Below are positions 24,832 to 32,468 of a stretch of DNA of 64,000 nt, one piece after another. The notes under the pieces are model-generated. The model worked only from the letters and a program-made list of their open reading frames with translations, searched no databases and had not been told where the DNA came from. Location of the stretch: positions 1,054,001 through 1,118,000 of the forward strand of contig JADJLX010000005.1 of NCBI GenBank assembly GCA_016709865.1, written 5' to 3'. A program made the translations under genes and the position numbers. Source of the stretch: Bacteroidales bacterium (GTDB taxonomy: Bacteria > Bacteroidota > Bacteroidia > Bacteroidales > VadinHA17). Positions within the stretch are counted from its first letter, which is position 1, and the number at the start of each line of letters is the position of its first letter.

Positions 24832-25122
24832 ATGGTAAAACAGATTAAAGAACGAGAGAAAAGACTAAAGATTCCGGGATTATTTTTTGACGGGGAAAAC
24901 TGGGAGCCGGCTTCAAAGTATCCGGGGTTCATGGCTTACACTGATCGCTGTCTGGCTGATGTTTTAGGAACCTCAGCGATGCGAGTTTCTATGTGGAGAA
25001 ATGCCGGAACTATTCCATACAAAAAAATGGGGTCATTTGCGGTTTACGACGTGAATTTGGTTATTCAGGCATTAAAAGCAGCCGGATATTCGCAGGATAT
25101 AAACAAAAAAGCAAAATTATGA
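24832..25122 (+). CDS. Putative helix-turn-helix protein of the element
   Basis: The 96-residue protein ends its first 40 variable residues and then reads AYTDRCLADVLGTSAMRVSMWRNAGTIPYKKMGSFAVYDVNLVIQALKAAGY. That layout (helix, turn, helix, wing and a final helix) resembles MerR/HTH_17-like domains used by phage and plasmid regulators. DNA binding is inferred from the pattern only. Its stop overlaps the start of the next gene by four bases (ATGA). Confidence 0.7.
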   Translation: MVKQIKEREKRLKIPGLFFDGENWEPASKYPGFMAYTDRCLADVLGTSAMRVSMWRNAGTIPYKKMGSFAVYDVNLVIQALKAAGYSQDINKKAKL

Positions 25123-25808
25123 AAACGAAAACAGAATATTACAGACCGTCGCACACTAAGGAACCGGAGCCGTATTTTGTGAACGAAGTAACATACAAGC
25201 TATGGAATGAAATACATCAAAGCTCATTGTGTTGGTTACAAGCCATTGCGAGTGATTACAGGGGGCTTTCCTTTGGCAATATCACAGCGGCGGAACTTAG
25301 TGACTGCTTAGCCCGTAACCTTACAGCGATAAAAAGTCGGTTTAATCGCAGAATAGATGACAATATTGCAAAAATCGGAATAGATAACGATTACATTATC
25401 AATAACTTAAGAGCTGGAACCAGCGACCCTCTAGTTTTATTTGAAGAAAAGCTGATTAAAAATCTGGAAATGATCGACTTTGACAGGAAAAGTTTTCAGA
25501 GTTTAGGAAGCTATAATATTTCCGTTTCAAATTATACGATTAAGGACGGTAATATAACTTTCACAGAGGAGAATAAAAAGCGCATCAGGGAGATTTATTG
25601 TACGACTTACATTAATAGCGATGCACAGCGGCACTTTCTAAAATTAGCAGAAACGACTCTGGGGAACCTACACACGCTAAAAGCAATACTGCAAAAAAAC
25701 GGGGTCGAGAATCTTTTTGGTTATGGCAACCTTTTCGAAGTTACCGCCACAATACCAGAGACAATATATTTTAATAAAGAACTTTTAAAACGTATCACTA
25801 AAATTTAA
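25119..25808 (+). CDS. Unknown protein of the element
   Basis: The start is the ATG at 25119, overlapping the preceding stop, giving 229 residues (MKTKTEYYRPSHTKEPEPYF). A longer frame from 24993 would duplicate the previous gene in another frame and is rejected. The protein is soluble and mixed alpha/beta, with no signal peptide and no catalytic motif that I recognise. It is in a tightly packed run of small plus-strand genes, a phage-like organisation. Confidence 0.7.
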   Translation: MKTKTEYYRPSHTKEPEPYFVNEVTYKLWNEIHQSSLCWLQAIASDYRGLSFGNITAAELSDCLARNLTAIKSRFNRRIDDNIAKIGIDNDYIINNLRAGTSDPLVLFEEKLIKNLEMIDFDRKSFQSLGSYNISVSNYTIKDGNITFTEENKKRIREIYCTTYINSDAQRHFLKLAETTLGNLHTLKAILQKNGVENLFGYGNLFEVTATIPETIYFNKELLKRITKI

Positions 25809-25812
25809 GATT

Positions 25813-26013
25813 ATGTCAGATACAGATGTTACTCAGGAAATGATTGACAGTTTCATTAATGAGAAATTCCCGGAACAAACAGAGGAAGAAGATTTTTCAA
25901 ATCCGATGACCGCGGCAAATCAGGTAAACAGGATAAAGGAAAATTACATGCGTACGCACCCCGGAATTGACACAAAGTTTAAGCGGTTACTAGCCGGAAA
26001 AGGTTTTCAATAA
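25813..26013 (+). CDS. Small acidic protein of the element
   Basis: The 66-residue protein (MSDTDVTQEMIDSFINEKFP) is acidic in its first half and basic at its end (KFKRLLAGKGFQ). It starts four bases after the previous stop. Its stop shares one base with the next start (TAATG). No family is recognised; the packing supports it as a real gene. Confidence 0.6.
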   Translation: MSDTDVTQEMIDSFINEKFPEQTEEEDFSNPMTAANQVNRIKENYMRTHPGIDTKFKRLLAGKGFQ

Positions 26014-26162
26014 TGGAAGAGATTGAAGAAGTACAAGAAATAGAAAAGCCCGTCAGTGCTGATGAGCTGAGCCAGTATCTAGCCGATAAGTTTGATATTC
26101 CGGGACGTATTGAGCGGAAACAAACTATCCCGGAAATGTTCGCAGAGATAAAAAAACGGTAA
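26013..26162 (+). CDS. Very small protein (49 residues) of the element
   Basis: An ATG at 26013, overlapping the preceding TAA by one base, opens a 49-codon frame ending TAA at 26160-26162. The product begins MEEIEEVQEIEKPVSADELS and ends EMFAEIKKR. It fills the gap between two genes with no spare sequence: the next ATG follows two bases later. Tight packing and an acidic, helix-forming composition support it. Function unknown. Confidence 0.55.
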   Translation: MEEIEEVQEIEKPVSADELSQYLADKFDIPGRIERKQTIPEMFAEIKKR

Positions 26163-26164
26163 TT

Positions 26165-26770
26165 ATGGAAGACTCGCCAGACTTCAGAAAGAATCTAATC
26201 AGACAAAATCATTGTGTTGAGCTGATCTTAGAGGACATTCCCGGCGGTTGCATCATTCAGAGGGATGAGCTAAAAAATGGCGCTTCAGGTTTCATGCCGG
26301 AAGGTATTTTAATCAAAATTGATAGCCTTAACAAGGGTCACTTAGTTAAGACCGCAAAGATATGGTCTGACGTTTCAACTTCAGCAACGGGGGTCATGGT
26401 TTATAAAAACCATCAATTTAAAGCAGGTGATGCAATTACCAATACCGCACTCACGACAATAAGCAGAACTATTAAAGGCATTGATACTACAGCGGTCAGT
26501 TACGATCTCTTTGATATTGGTTCGGGTTTCGGTGCAAGTGGCGGAATGGGGTCAATACTGATTCAGGCGACAGCTTCGGGCGTTTCGGGTCTGGATGCAA
26601 GCTATAAGTATTCACCTGACGCAGTAGGTATTTCAGAACTCCCGGTCAATCTGGCGTTTCAAAATACTGGTTTTGGGCTGTTGGTACGTGGCCGGGTAAA
26701 AGAAAGCTTAATGCCTTACCCGGTTGACACAACTATTAAGGCCTTACTTCCTTTGATTCGGTTTGTATGA
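26165..26770 (+). CDS. Possible phage head-fibre-like structural protein
   Basis: The 201-residue protein has an N-terminal segment with SGFMPEGILIKIDSLNKGHLVKTAKI, followed by a valine/threonine/glycine-rich beta part including TGVMVYKNHQFKAGD. This recalls the head-fibre or decoration proteins of Bacteroidota phages and phage-like elements. Low composition complexity makes the match uncertain. It is followed by a DUF5681-like protein, another phage-type gene, so a structural or packaging origin is reasonable. Confidence 0.5.
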   Translation: MEDSPDFRKNLIRQNHCVELILEDIPGGCIIQRDELKNGASGFMPEGILIKIDSLNKGHLVKTAKIWSDVSTSATGVMVYKNHQFKAGDAITNTALTTISRTIKGIDTTAVSYDLFDIGSGFGASGGMGSILIQATASGVSGLDASYKYSPDAVGISELPVNLAFQNTGFGLLVRGRVKESLMPYPVDTTIKALLPLIRFV

Positions 26771-26799
26771 TTTGTAAATAACAGAAAATAAGCAGGGAA

Positions 26800-27111
26800 A
26801 TGGCAAAGTTTAAAGCAGGGGAAAGCGGTAATCCAGCCGGGCGGAAACCGGGCGCAATAAATAAAGTTGCAAAGCCGGTTAAGGCTCAATTAAGCAGCTT
26901 TCTTAATGAAAAACTAACAGAATTACCCGCATTATGGGACAAACTAACTGCAAGGGACAGGGTTGCGCTATTAAAAGACTTATTCCCTTATTTCCTTCCA
27001 AAACTGCAAAACATTGAGGCCCATCTAGAGTATGACAGACTTACAGATGAAGGATTAAAGCAAATTGCAACGGATATTTTAAACTCTTTACAAGATGATA
27101 CAACTAACTAA
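26800..27111 (+). CDS. DUF5681-like / small-terminase-like protein
   Basis: The 103-residue protein opens with FKAGESGNPAGRKPGAINK, matching the glycine-rich DUF5681 signature (KPGQSGNPAGRPKG) seen in phage proteins near terminase genes. The remainder is helical with a Leu-rich core. In phages such proteins often bind DNA and may act as small terminase subunits. No large terminase is present in this element, so if it packages DNA it would need a helper. It overlaps the next frame by 17 bases. Confidence 0.65.
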   Translation: MAKFKAGESGNPAGRKPGAINKVAKPVKAQLSSFLNEKLTELPALWDKLTARDRVALLKDLFPYFLPKLQNIEAHLEYDRLTDEGLKQIATDILNSLQDDTTN

Positions 27112-27292
27112 GGCGACAAAAATCAGGCTCTTAAAATGCATTAAAACAGGCGTTTTTGAGGCGGAGCAATTCCCGGAGTTACAAATAGAACTCGCAAAGG
27201 TTTCTATTGAATTGATTGATAAAAGCGAAGACGTTAACCGGAAACTGTCTTCAGAGGGGAAGTTTTTAGATAAAGAGGGTTTGCATGTTTAG
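27095..27292 (+). CDS. Small protein of the element
   Basis: The 65-residue protein (MIQLTKATKIRLLKCIKTGV) overlaps the end of the DUF5681-like gene by 17 bases in a different frame, which is common in phage operons. It is helical and lysine-rich, with an ELQIELAKVSIELIDKSEDV core. No family is recognised. It is probably the last gene of the phage-like run. Confidence 0.5.
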   Translation: MIQLTKATKIRLLKCIKTGVFEAEQFPELQIELAKVSIELIDKSEDVNRKLSSEGKFLDKEGLHV

Positions 27293-27349
27293 GAGAAATC
27301 CGGGAGTTTTAGTTTCAGGGAATTAGTAACTTTGTTAAAACTACCAGAC

Positions 27350-27802
27350 ATGAAAAGACTAATCCCGGTTCTGTTGTGCTTCTTATTGCTTTTCTCATGT
27401 AAAAAAGAGGAGGTAACGACCTATCAAGTTTTTAACAACTTAGAAGGACTTTCAGACTTCTGGATAAAGTACTTAAGTGAAAATGATCCCGAAATAGTGC
27501 CTTATCTTGACGGCACTCTTTACGAGGTCATAGTTTATTGTTACACAGGATCAGATATTGTAAGAACTGATAATATTGGTACTATTTCACGAAAAGGTGG
27601 TAAGTCAGGTATCTTAGAAGTCGAGTCAAATTACGAAAAAGTTAAAGTATCTTTTTTATTTTTTCCACCGGAATTGCCCGTCAAATTGGCTCCTGCTCTA
27701 TGGAGATTTCATCTTGTTACAACCACAATTTTGGAAAAGGGTAAAAATAATATCATAACCGTTGGAAGCGGTATATTAATTACAAATTCTGCAATTAAGT
27801 AA
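27350..27802 (+). CDS. Small lipoprotein encoded on the element
   Basis: I start at the ATG at 27350 (MKRLIPVLLCFLLLFSCKKEE), giving 150 residues. The leader ends in the lipobox-like FSC, so it should be a lipoprotein. The mature part is beta-rich (SDFWIKYLSENDPEIVPYL and later strands). No family is recognised. It is one of two likely cargo genes at the right end, before the DUF3800 unit. Confidence 0.75.
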   Translation: MKRLIPVLLCFLLLFSCKKEEVTTYQVFNNLEGLSDFWIKYLSENDPEIVPYLDGTLYEVIVYCYTGSDIVRTDNIGTISRKGGKSGILEVESNYEKVKVSFLFFPPELPVKLAPALWRFHLVTTTILEKGKNNIITVGSGILITNSAIK

Positions 27803-27971
27803 TAGAATCACTTTGCTTATCATCTGAATTGTCTGGAACTTAATCACAACTTCATATTTTACAAACATGTTGGATTGAATGAATAATGTATCATTGTTTT
27901 CAGAGAAACAGTGTAGGATGGATGATATTCATCAAAATTAACTATTCATTAACAAAAAACTTGCAAAAATA

Positions 27972-28004
27972 TTTGGTTACTATTAAATTAGTGCCATATA
28001 TTTG
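27972..28004 (+). promoter_or_regulatory. Bacteroidota promoter of the DUF3800 unit
   Basis: TTTG at 27972-27975 and TATATTTG at 27997-28004 are separated by 21 bp, matching the TTTG-N(19-21)-TAnnTTTG promoter of Bacteroidota. The predicted transcription start, around 28010, falls at the first base pairs of the structured RNA. This is the best-matching promoter in the window. Confidence 0.7.
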
Positions 28005-28008
28005 CAGA

Positions 28009-28077
28009 AGCGTCTGGAACGGGTCGCATAGCGTCTCACAGAGAGGATTTATTCTTCATCACCAGTCGCTTTTTTTA
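28009..28077 (+). ncRNA. Candidate structured RNA upstream of DUF3800
   Basis: AGCGTCTGG (28009-28017) pairs with CCAGTCGCT (28062-28070) in eight of nine positions, with one U-U mismatch. Eight Ts (28070-28077) follow, as in an intrinsic terminator. A small internal hairpin TCTC-ACA-GAGA (28034-28044) and a second possible one (28043-28057) fill the interior. The preceding promoter would start the transcript at the 5' stem. The DUF3800 ATG is 17 bp beyond. Several families of structured RNAs next to DUF3800 genes have been described (DUF3800-I to -XI motifs); which one this is, if any, I cannot tell. Confidence 0.6.
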
Positions 28078-28094
28078 TTTTATATGATTCTATA

Positions 28095-29003
28095 ATGTAT
28101 TTCTGTTACGTTGACGAATCTGGAACTTCTGATTTAACTGACAATTCCACCCATTTTGTTTTGGTTGGCATATCAATTCCTGTCTGGGAATGGAAAAAAT
28201 GCGAAGGCGATATTATAAGTATTAAAGCCAAACATGATTTAGCAAACAAAGAAATTCATACAGCATGGATTCTAAGGGAATATAGAGAACAATTATTAAT
28301 TCCCGGATTTAAAAGAATGTCAAACACAAGGCGAAGAAGTGAGGTTGAAACAGTAAGGAAAGCAAACCTACATGCATTGCGAACCAATCCCAAAAAGGCA
28401 AAGAGCTTAAGTCAGACTAAAAAGAATTATTTACATACTCAGGACTATATCCATTTAACCTTAGAGGAAAGACAGGCATTTATTAAAGAAATTGCTGTCA
28501 CTATTGGTACGTGGAATTTCGCAAGATTATTTGCAGAATGTATTGATAAGATCAAATGGGATGAGAATAGGGCAAAACAAACTATCGACGAACAATCCTT
28601 TGAACAAATAGTCTCAAGATTTGAGAAGTATTTAAAGAATTTATCAAAAGACCGTACCGCAAATGCAAATACTATTTATGGATTAATTATTCATGATAAT
28701 AGTCAATCAGTTGAGAAGAAATATACTGAGTTAATGAAACATTTTCAGGCAAATGGTACATTATGGGGAAGTGTTACAAAAATCATTGAGACTCCATTAT
28801 TTGTTAGTTCTGAGCTAACAAGTATGATACAAATAGCCGATGTGTGTGCCTATTCAATAAGAAGGTACCTTGAAAAAGATGAGACTGATCTTTTTAATGA
28901 AATCTACAAAAGAGCTGATAGAAAAGATGGAGTTAAGGTAGGTATAAGGCATTACCCACCTTCAAGATGTAAATGCAAAATTTGCACTGACCATAAACGG
29001 TGA
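28095..29003 (+). CDS. DUF3800 protein
   Basis: The 302-residue protein begins YFCYVDESGTS with the DUF3800 acidic start (D7, E8), followed by HFVLVGISIP. It ends with the second family motif SSELTSMIQIADVCAYSIRRYL and a cysteine pair KCKICTDHK. DUF3800 proteins have an RNase H-like fold and occur on mobile elements and in defence-rich loci; their reaction is not established. It is the rightmost gene of the element, 150 bp from the attachment site, and appears to have its own promoter and leader RNA. Confidence 0.85.
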   Translation: MYFCYVDESGTSDLTDNSTHFVLVGISIPVWEWKKCEGDIISIKAKHDLANKEIHTAWILREYREQLLIPGFKRMSNTRRRSEVETVRKANLHALRTNPKKAKSLSQTKKNYLHTQDYIHLTLEERQAFIKEIAVTIGTWNFARLFAECIDKIKWDENRAKQTIDEQSFEQIVSRFEKYLKNLSKDRTANANTIYGLIIHDNSQSVEKKYTELMKHFQANGTLWGSVTKIIETPLFVSSELTSMIQIADVCAYSIRRYLEKDETDLFNEIYKRADRKDGVKVGIRHYPPSRCKCKICTDHKR

Positions 29004-29107
29004 TAATCATCTAAATCTTTCATTTCCCAAAAATTAATAATTATCAACACTATTGATTCAGAGTAGCGTATAGAAAAGACCTGTATGCAAATCGTATGCA
29101 AATGGGT

Positions 29108-29142
29108 AAAAAAAGAAGGAGCCAGACATTGTCTAACTCCTT
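29108..29142 (-). terminator. Terminator for the rebuilt tRNA-Pro gene
   Basis: On the minus strand AAGGAG...CTCCTT (29142-29116) forms a stem with inner TAGACA/TGTCTG pairing, followed by seven Ts (A-run 29108-29114 on the plus strand). It is just downstream of the tRNA 3' end and lies inside the element, so the element supplies the tRNA terminator. Confidence 0.85.
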
Positions 29143-29154
29143 GATTTTCACTCG

Positions 29155-29229
<75 letters not shown>

Positions 29230-29235
29230 TTTTTG

Positions 29236-29256
29236 CCACCGTAGCTTTAGCAAAGG
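29236..29256. repeat. Hairpin repeat with conserved 14-nt loop, copy 2
   Basis: CCACC and GGTGG flank the loop GTAGCTTTAGCAAA, which matches copy 1 (ATAGCTTCAGCGAA) at 11 of 14 positions, with a different stem. It lies just beyond the 5' end of the tRNA-Pro gene and is followed by GTTTTT. Confidence 0.7.
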
Positions 29257-29393
29257 TGGGTTTTTAAGAGTCGCAAAAGTATGATTTGTTTTTCAATTTT
29301 CATAAATTATTAGATGTTATTTAAATTTAAAAAAATATTTAATTTCATGTTATTGACATATAGCGCTTTACAAATCATAGCTGAATTTACTTA

Positions 29394-29600
29394 TGTCAGC
29401 CCTACGGGCTTTGAAGAGCTATTACCAAATTCCGGGCTACCGATATATCAGCCCTCCGGGCTTTAAAAAGAATTGGGAACCAATTACAAAGCCCGTAGGG
29501 CTGACATGTCGGTAGAAACGGATTGCCGAATGAAGATGAAGCCCATAGGGCTGACATATCGGTAGAAACGGATTGACGAATGAAGATAAATCCTGAGGGA
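29394..29600. repeat. Palindromic repeat array A (AGCCCGTAGGGCT type)
   Basis: Four copies of a short palindrome (AGCCC-TA/GT-GGGCT variants) lie at about 29396, 29450, 29490 and 29539. The later ones share a long consensus continuing GACATATCGGTAGAAACGG and then GAATGAAGAT. Copies face both ways. The same composite, in the same order, recurs at 31275-31600. Confidence 0.85.
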
Positions 29601-29602
29601 TT

Positions 29603-30268
29603 TTATTTTTTCAATCCAAAAACATATGATAAGCCCAGGGTTAATGATGTTTCTCTGAAATTCTGCGATGAAGCTAAATCAGATCCAACTCTGAAATCAA
29701 AACCTATAACACCTGATTTTGCCTGTGCGTCAAGTCTAAGGCAGGCAATTTGTCCAACACCGATTTGAAATCCATCTCCTGTGCTGCTGTTACTTGTTGT
29801 AATTAGTGGAAATTTGACGAAAGGACCATACATAATTTTAAAATTGTGTTTCTTACCTACAGCAAATTTCGGAAGAATACAAATCTGCATAATAAAAGAT
29901 GAAAACCTATCATTATAACTATAAACTCCTGATTGATACCTCCTGACTACAGTTAGATTAGCCTCATGAGTGATATAAATAAAATTAATCTGAGGCTCAA
30001 TTGAAAAATTGTCTTCACTTTTAAAATCAAGAAAAAATCCACTGCTAAATCCTGCGCTGAGTCTGTTTCCTTCCAAATCGTAATGCGAAGAACCCATCGG
30101 TGGTCCACTGGGATCTTTAATTGAATTAAGGTATGACAAATTTAATCCACCACGTATTCCTAATGATGCCTTTGTTCTTGATCTTGTACTGTCAGATACT
30201 TCTTTACAGAACATAGATCCTGAAACCGCAAAAATGAAGAATAATATAAAGGGACTACTTTTTAACAA
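29603..30268 (-). CDS. Outer-membrane beta-barrel protein
   Basis: The 221-residue protein has a signal peptide (MLKSSPFILFFIFAVSGSMF), then an alternating beta-strand pattern starting ASLGIRGGLNLSYLNS, and a C-terminal strand LTLGLSYVFGLKK. This matches the small porin-type beta-barrels of Bacteroidota (OMP_b-brl_2-like). It should sit in the outer membrane with eight to ten strands; no ligand is apparent. The gene is isolated between two palindromic repeat arrays, and its stop lies three bases from array A. Confidence 0.85.
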   Translation of the reverse strand: MLKSSPFILFFIFAVSGSMFCKEVSDSTRSRTKASLGIRGGLNLSYLNSIKDPSGPPMGSSHYDLEGNRLSAGFSSGFFLDFKSEDNFSIEPQINFIYITHEANLTVVRRYQSGVYSYNDRFSSFIMQICILPKFAVGKKHNFKIMYGPFVKFPLITTSNSSTGDGFQIGVGQIACLRLDAQAKSGVIGFDFRVGSDLASSQNFRETSLTLGLSYVFGLKK

Positions 30269-30504
30269 TTTACTAATATGGTATTATGTCACTGATAGCC
30301 GTATATTGAATTTTCATTTAAATATTATCAGCAGGATGCATAAAATTATACTATCAACAATTTGTAAATCAAATTTATACATTTTTAATATCAGAATCAA
30401 CTTTTTTGGTTTTCCTTTTAAATCTAAATATTCTCAGGCAATCAGAACAGATCATGTCAATACATCTGCAATATATTAGAAGATCTATTACCAGACATAG
30501 ATGG

Positions 30505-30720
30505 AGCCCGAAGGGCTGAGATATCGATAGAAGATATACTGCCAAACAAAGAAGAGACCTGTGGATTTGAAATATCGGTGGTCAATTGATCGAAGTAATG
30601 ACAAAAGCCCATAGGGCTGAAATATCGGTAGAAGATATATTGTCAGACATAGAAGAAGCCCGTAGGGCTGACATATCGGTTATACAAATTGACAGATGCA
30701 GATGAAGCCAAAAGGAGCTT
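30505..30720. repeat. Palindromic repeat array B
   Basis: Three or four degenerate units (GCCCGAAGGGCTGAGATATCG, GCCCATAGGGCTGAAATATCG, GCCCGTAGGGCTGACATATCG types) lie between 30505 and 30690 at spacings of 50-125 bp. A final diverged copy ends near 30720. They are the same family as arrays A and C and lie upstream of the IS200-type transposase gene. The 275-bp region before it (30269-30504) holds no gene that I can support. Confidence 0.75.
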
Positions 30721-30788
30721 ATCGTTAATACCAATTATAGAAATCGATGTAATTATTTTATATCTTTAATATATCTAAAAGTTAAACT

Positions 30789-31268
30789 ATGGCAAATACT
30801 TACACCCAAATTACAATACAAGTTGTTTTCGCAGTGAAACATCGTGAATGCATTCTAAAAAAGCAGCATCGCAATGAGATTTATAAATACATAACTGGGA
30901 TTCTTACTAATAAAAATCATAAACTTCTTGCAATAAATGGGGTGTCTGATCACATTCATATTCTATTTGGACTGAATCCATCTGTAGCTTTGTCAGACAT
31001 TGTCAGGGATGTTAAAAACAACTCATCAAAATTTATTAATGAGAAAAAATGGATAAATGGACACTTTGAATGGCAATCTGGTTATGGTGGATTTTCATAT
31101 TCTAGATCTCAGCGGCCAGATGTTATCTCATATATTGAAAATCAGGAGATACATCATAAAAAACACACATTCAGAACAGAGTATTTAGATATACTTAACA
31201 CATTTGAAATTGATTTTGAAGAACAATATGTATTTGATTTTTTTGAAGTTACGGATGATGATCAATAG
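30789..31268 (+). CDS. IS200/IS605-type Y1 transposase (TnpA-like)
   Basis: The 159-residue protein is a single HUH-type domain. It opens MANTYTQITIQVVFAVKHREC, with the HUH motif in SDHIHILFGL and a catalytic tyrosine candidate in WQSGYGGFSYSRSQ. Size and motifs agree with TnpA of the IS200 group. No TnpB gene and no canonical IS ends are seen. Palindromic repeats A, B and C lie on both sides, as with REP-associated transposases, so the protein may mobilise or process those repeats. It appears intact. Confidence 0.88.
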   Translation: MANTYTQITIQVVFAVKHRECILKKQHRNEIYKYITGILTNKNHKLLAINGVSDHIHILFGLNPSVALSDIVRDVKNNSSKFINEKKWINGHFEWQSGYGGFSYSRSQRPDVISYIENQEIHHKKHTFRTEYLDILNTFEIDFEEQYVFDFFEVTDDDQ

Positions 31269-31274
31269 TTGAAT

Positions 31275-31600
31275 ATGTCAGCCCTACGGGCTTCAAAGAT
31301 CAATTTCCAAATTCCGGGCTACCGAGATATCAGCCCTCTGGGCTTTAAAAAAAACTGGTAACCAATCACAAAGCCCGTAGGGCTGGAATATCGGTAGAAA
31401 CAATTTGAGGAATGAAGATAAAGCCCGTAGGGCTGAAATATAGGTAGAAACGGTGTGACGAATGGAAATGAAGCCCGTAGGGCTTACATATCGGTAGAAA
31501 ATTGATCGAAGCAATGACAAAAGCCCGTTGGGCTGACATATCGGTAGAAACGGATTGACGAATGAAGATGAAGCCCGTAGGGCTGACATACAGATATAGA
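31275..31600. repeat. Palindromic repeat array C
   Basis: At least seven copies of the same palindromic unit lie here, starting right after the transposase stop. The first two are in the CAGCCCTACGGGCTT orientation; the rest read AAGCCCGTAGGGCTGACATA and continue with TCGGTAGAAACGG and GAATGAAGAT spacers. Spacing is about 50 bp for the later copies. Apart from single-base changes the order matches array A. Confidence 0.88.
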
Positions 31601-31649
31601 TGGATTGCCATAAATAAATACCTTTGACCCTGATTGGATTTAATCTTAT

Positions 31650-32459
31650 ATGGCATTGAATTTTTGCAGTCTGAGCAGCGGAAGCAGCGGAAACTGTTAT
31701 TACATCGGTAACGATTTCCATGGTATATTAATCGATGCGGGGATATCAGCAACTTCTATTCGTAAGTTCCTGAGGAATATGAATATTCCTATGGACTCAA
31801 TTATGGGTATTCTTGTAACTCACAATCACATAGACCATATTAAGGGACTGGAAGTACTAACCAGAAAGAATCACATCCCTGCTTTTACTACTCGCAAAAT
31901 CTGGGATAGCATTCTGTCGCCGCATAAAAAGATATCGATCGACTGTATCCGTGAAATTCCGATGCAGGAACCATTCAATCTTGCAAATTTTTATATCGAA
32001 GCTTTTCCTGTTAACCATGATGCCCCTGAAACTATCGGATTCCAAATAAGTGCCGGAGGTAAGAAAATTACTATCGCTACTGACCTTGGACATATCTGTC
32101 AGACGTCTGCACCTTATATAAAAGATGCAAACCTGCTCGTTATTGAGTCAAATTATGACGAGCAGATGCTTGAAAATGGAAGATATCCATATTTTCTTAA
32201 AGAAAGGATACGCTCAAATAACGGACATTTAGGCAATCTCCAGACTTCATCTTTCCTGGCGGACATTTTTAATGACTCTATAAATCACATCTGCCTAGCT
32301 CATTTGAGCAAAAATAATAACACGCCGGAGAAAGCACTTGATACTCTGCATAAAACTTTTTCTCAAAGAGATATTGTAATTAAAAGTCATCAGCAGATCT
32401 CAATTCTGAACCGTAATGTTCCGAATGAAATGATCAGTCTGGATGAAGAAATGATCTGA
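31650..32459 (+). CDS. MBL-fold hydrolase, YycJ/WalJ-like
   Basis: The 269-residue protein opens LNFCSLSSGSSGNCYYIG and has the metal-binding motif THNHIDHIKG (H58, H60, D62, H63). Further metal ligands appear in ATDLGH and CLAHLSKNN. This is the YycJ-type metallo-beta-lactamase group, which includes putative 5'-exonucleases linked to DNA repair and cell-wall control. It is cytoplasmic, with no leader. It is convergent with the DeoR-type regulator gene, with 9 bp between stops. Confidence 0.88.
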   Translation: MALNFCSLSSGSSGNCYYIGNDFHGILIDAGISATSIRKFLRNMNIPMDSIMGILVTHNHIDHIKGLEVLTRKNHIPAFTTRKIWDSILSPHKKISIDCIREIPMQEPFNLANFYIEAFPVNHDAPETIGFQISAGGKKITIATDLGHICQTSAPYIKDANLLVIESNYDEQMLENGRYPYFLKERIRSNNGHLGNLQTSSFLADIFNDSINHICLAHLSKNNNTPEKALDTLHKTFSQRDIVIKSHQQISILNRNVPNEMISLDEEMI

Positions 32460-32468
32460 TAGAAATAA

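Noticed and set aside
24993..25119. Upstream extension of the gene at 25119
   Set aside because: It is a second frame of the HTH gene and adds no recognisable sequence; the ATGA junction is the natural start.
28009..28077. Retron-type RNA
   Set aside because: No reverse transcriptase gene is nearby and the RNA is too short for an msr-msd.
27886..28095. Open frame of 69 codons over the DUF3800 leader
   Set aside because: It covers the promoter and the structured RNA, ends at the DUF3800 start, and its product has no coding-like pattern.
29394..31600. CRISPR-like array in the palindromic repeats
   Set aside because: The units are palindromes facing both ways, their spacing is uneven, the spacers are themselves repeated, and no cas gene is near.
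31366..31752. Two overlapping minus-strand frames with SPTGF repeats
   Set aside because: They are translations of the palindromic repeat array and the start of the MBL-fold gene.
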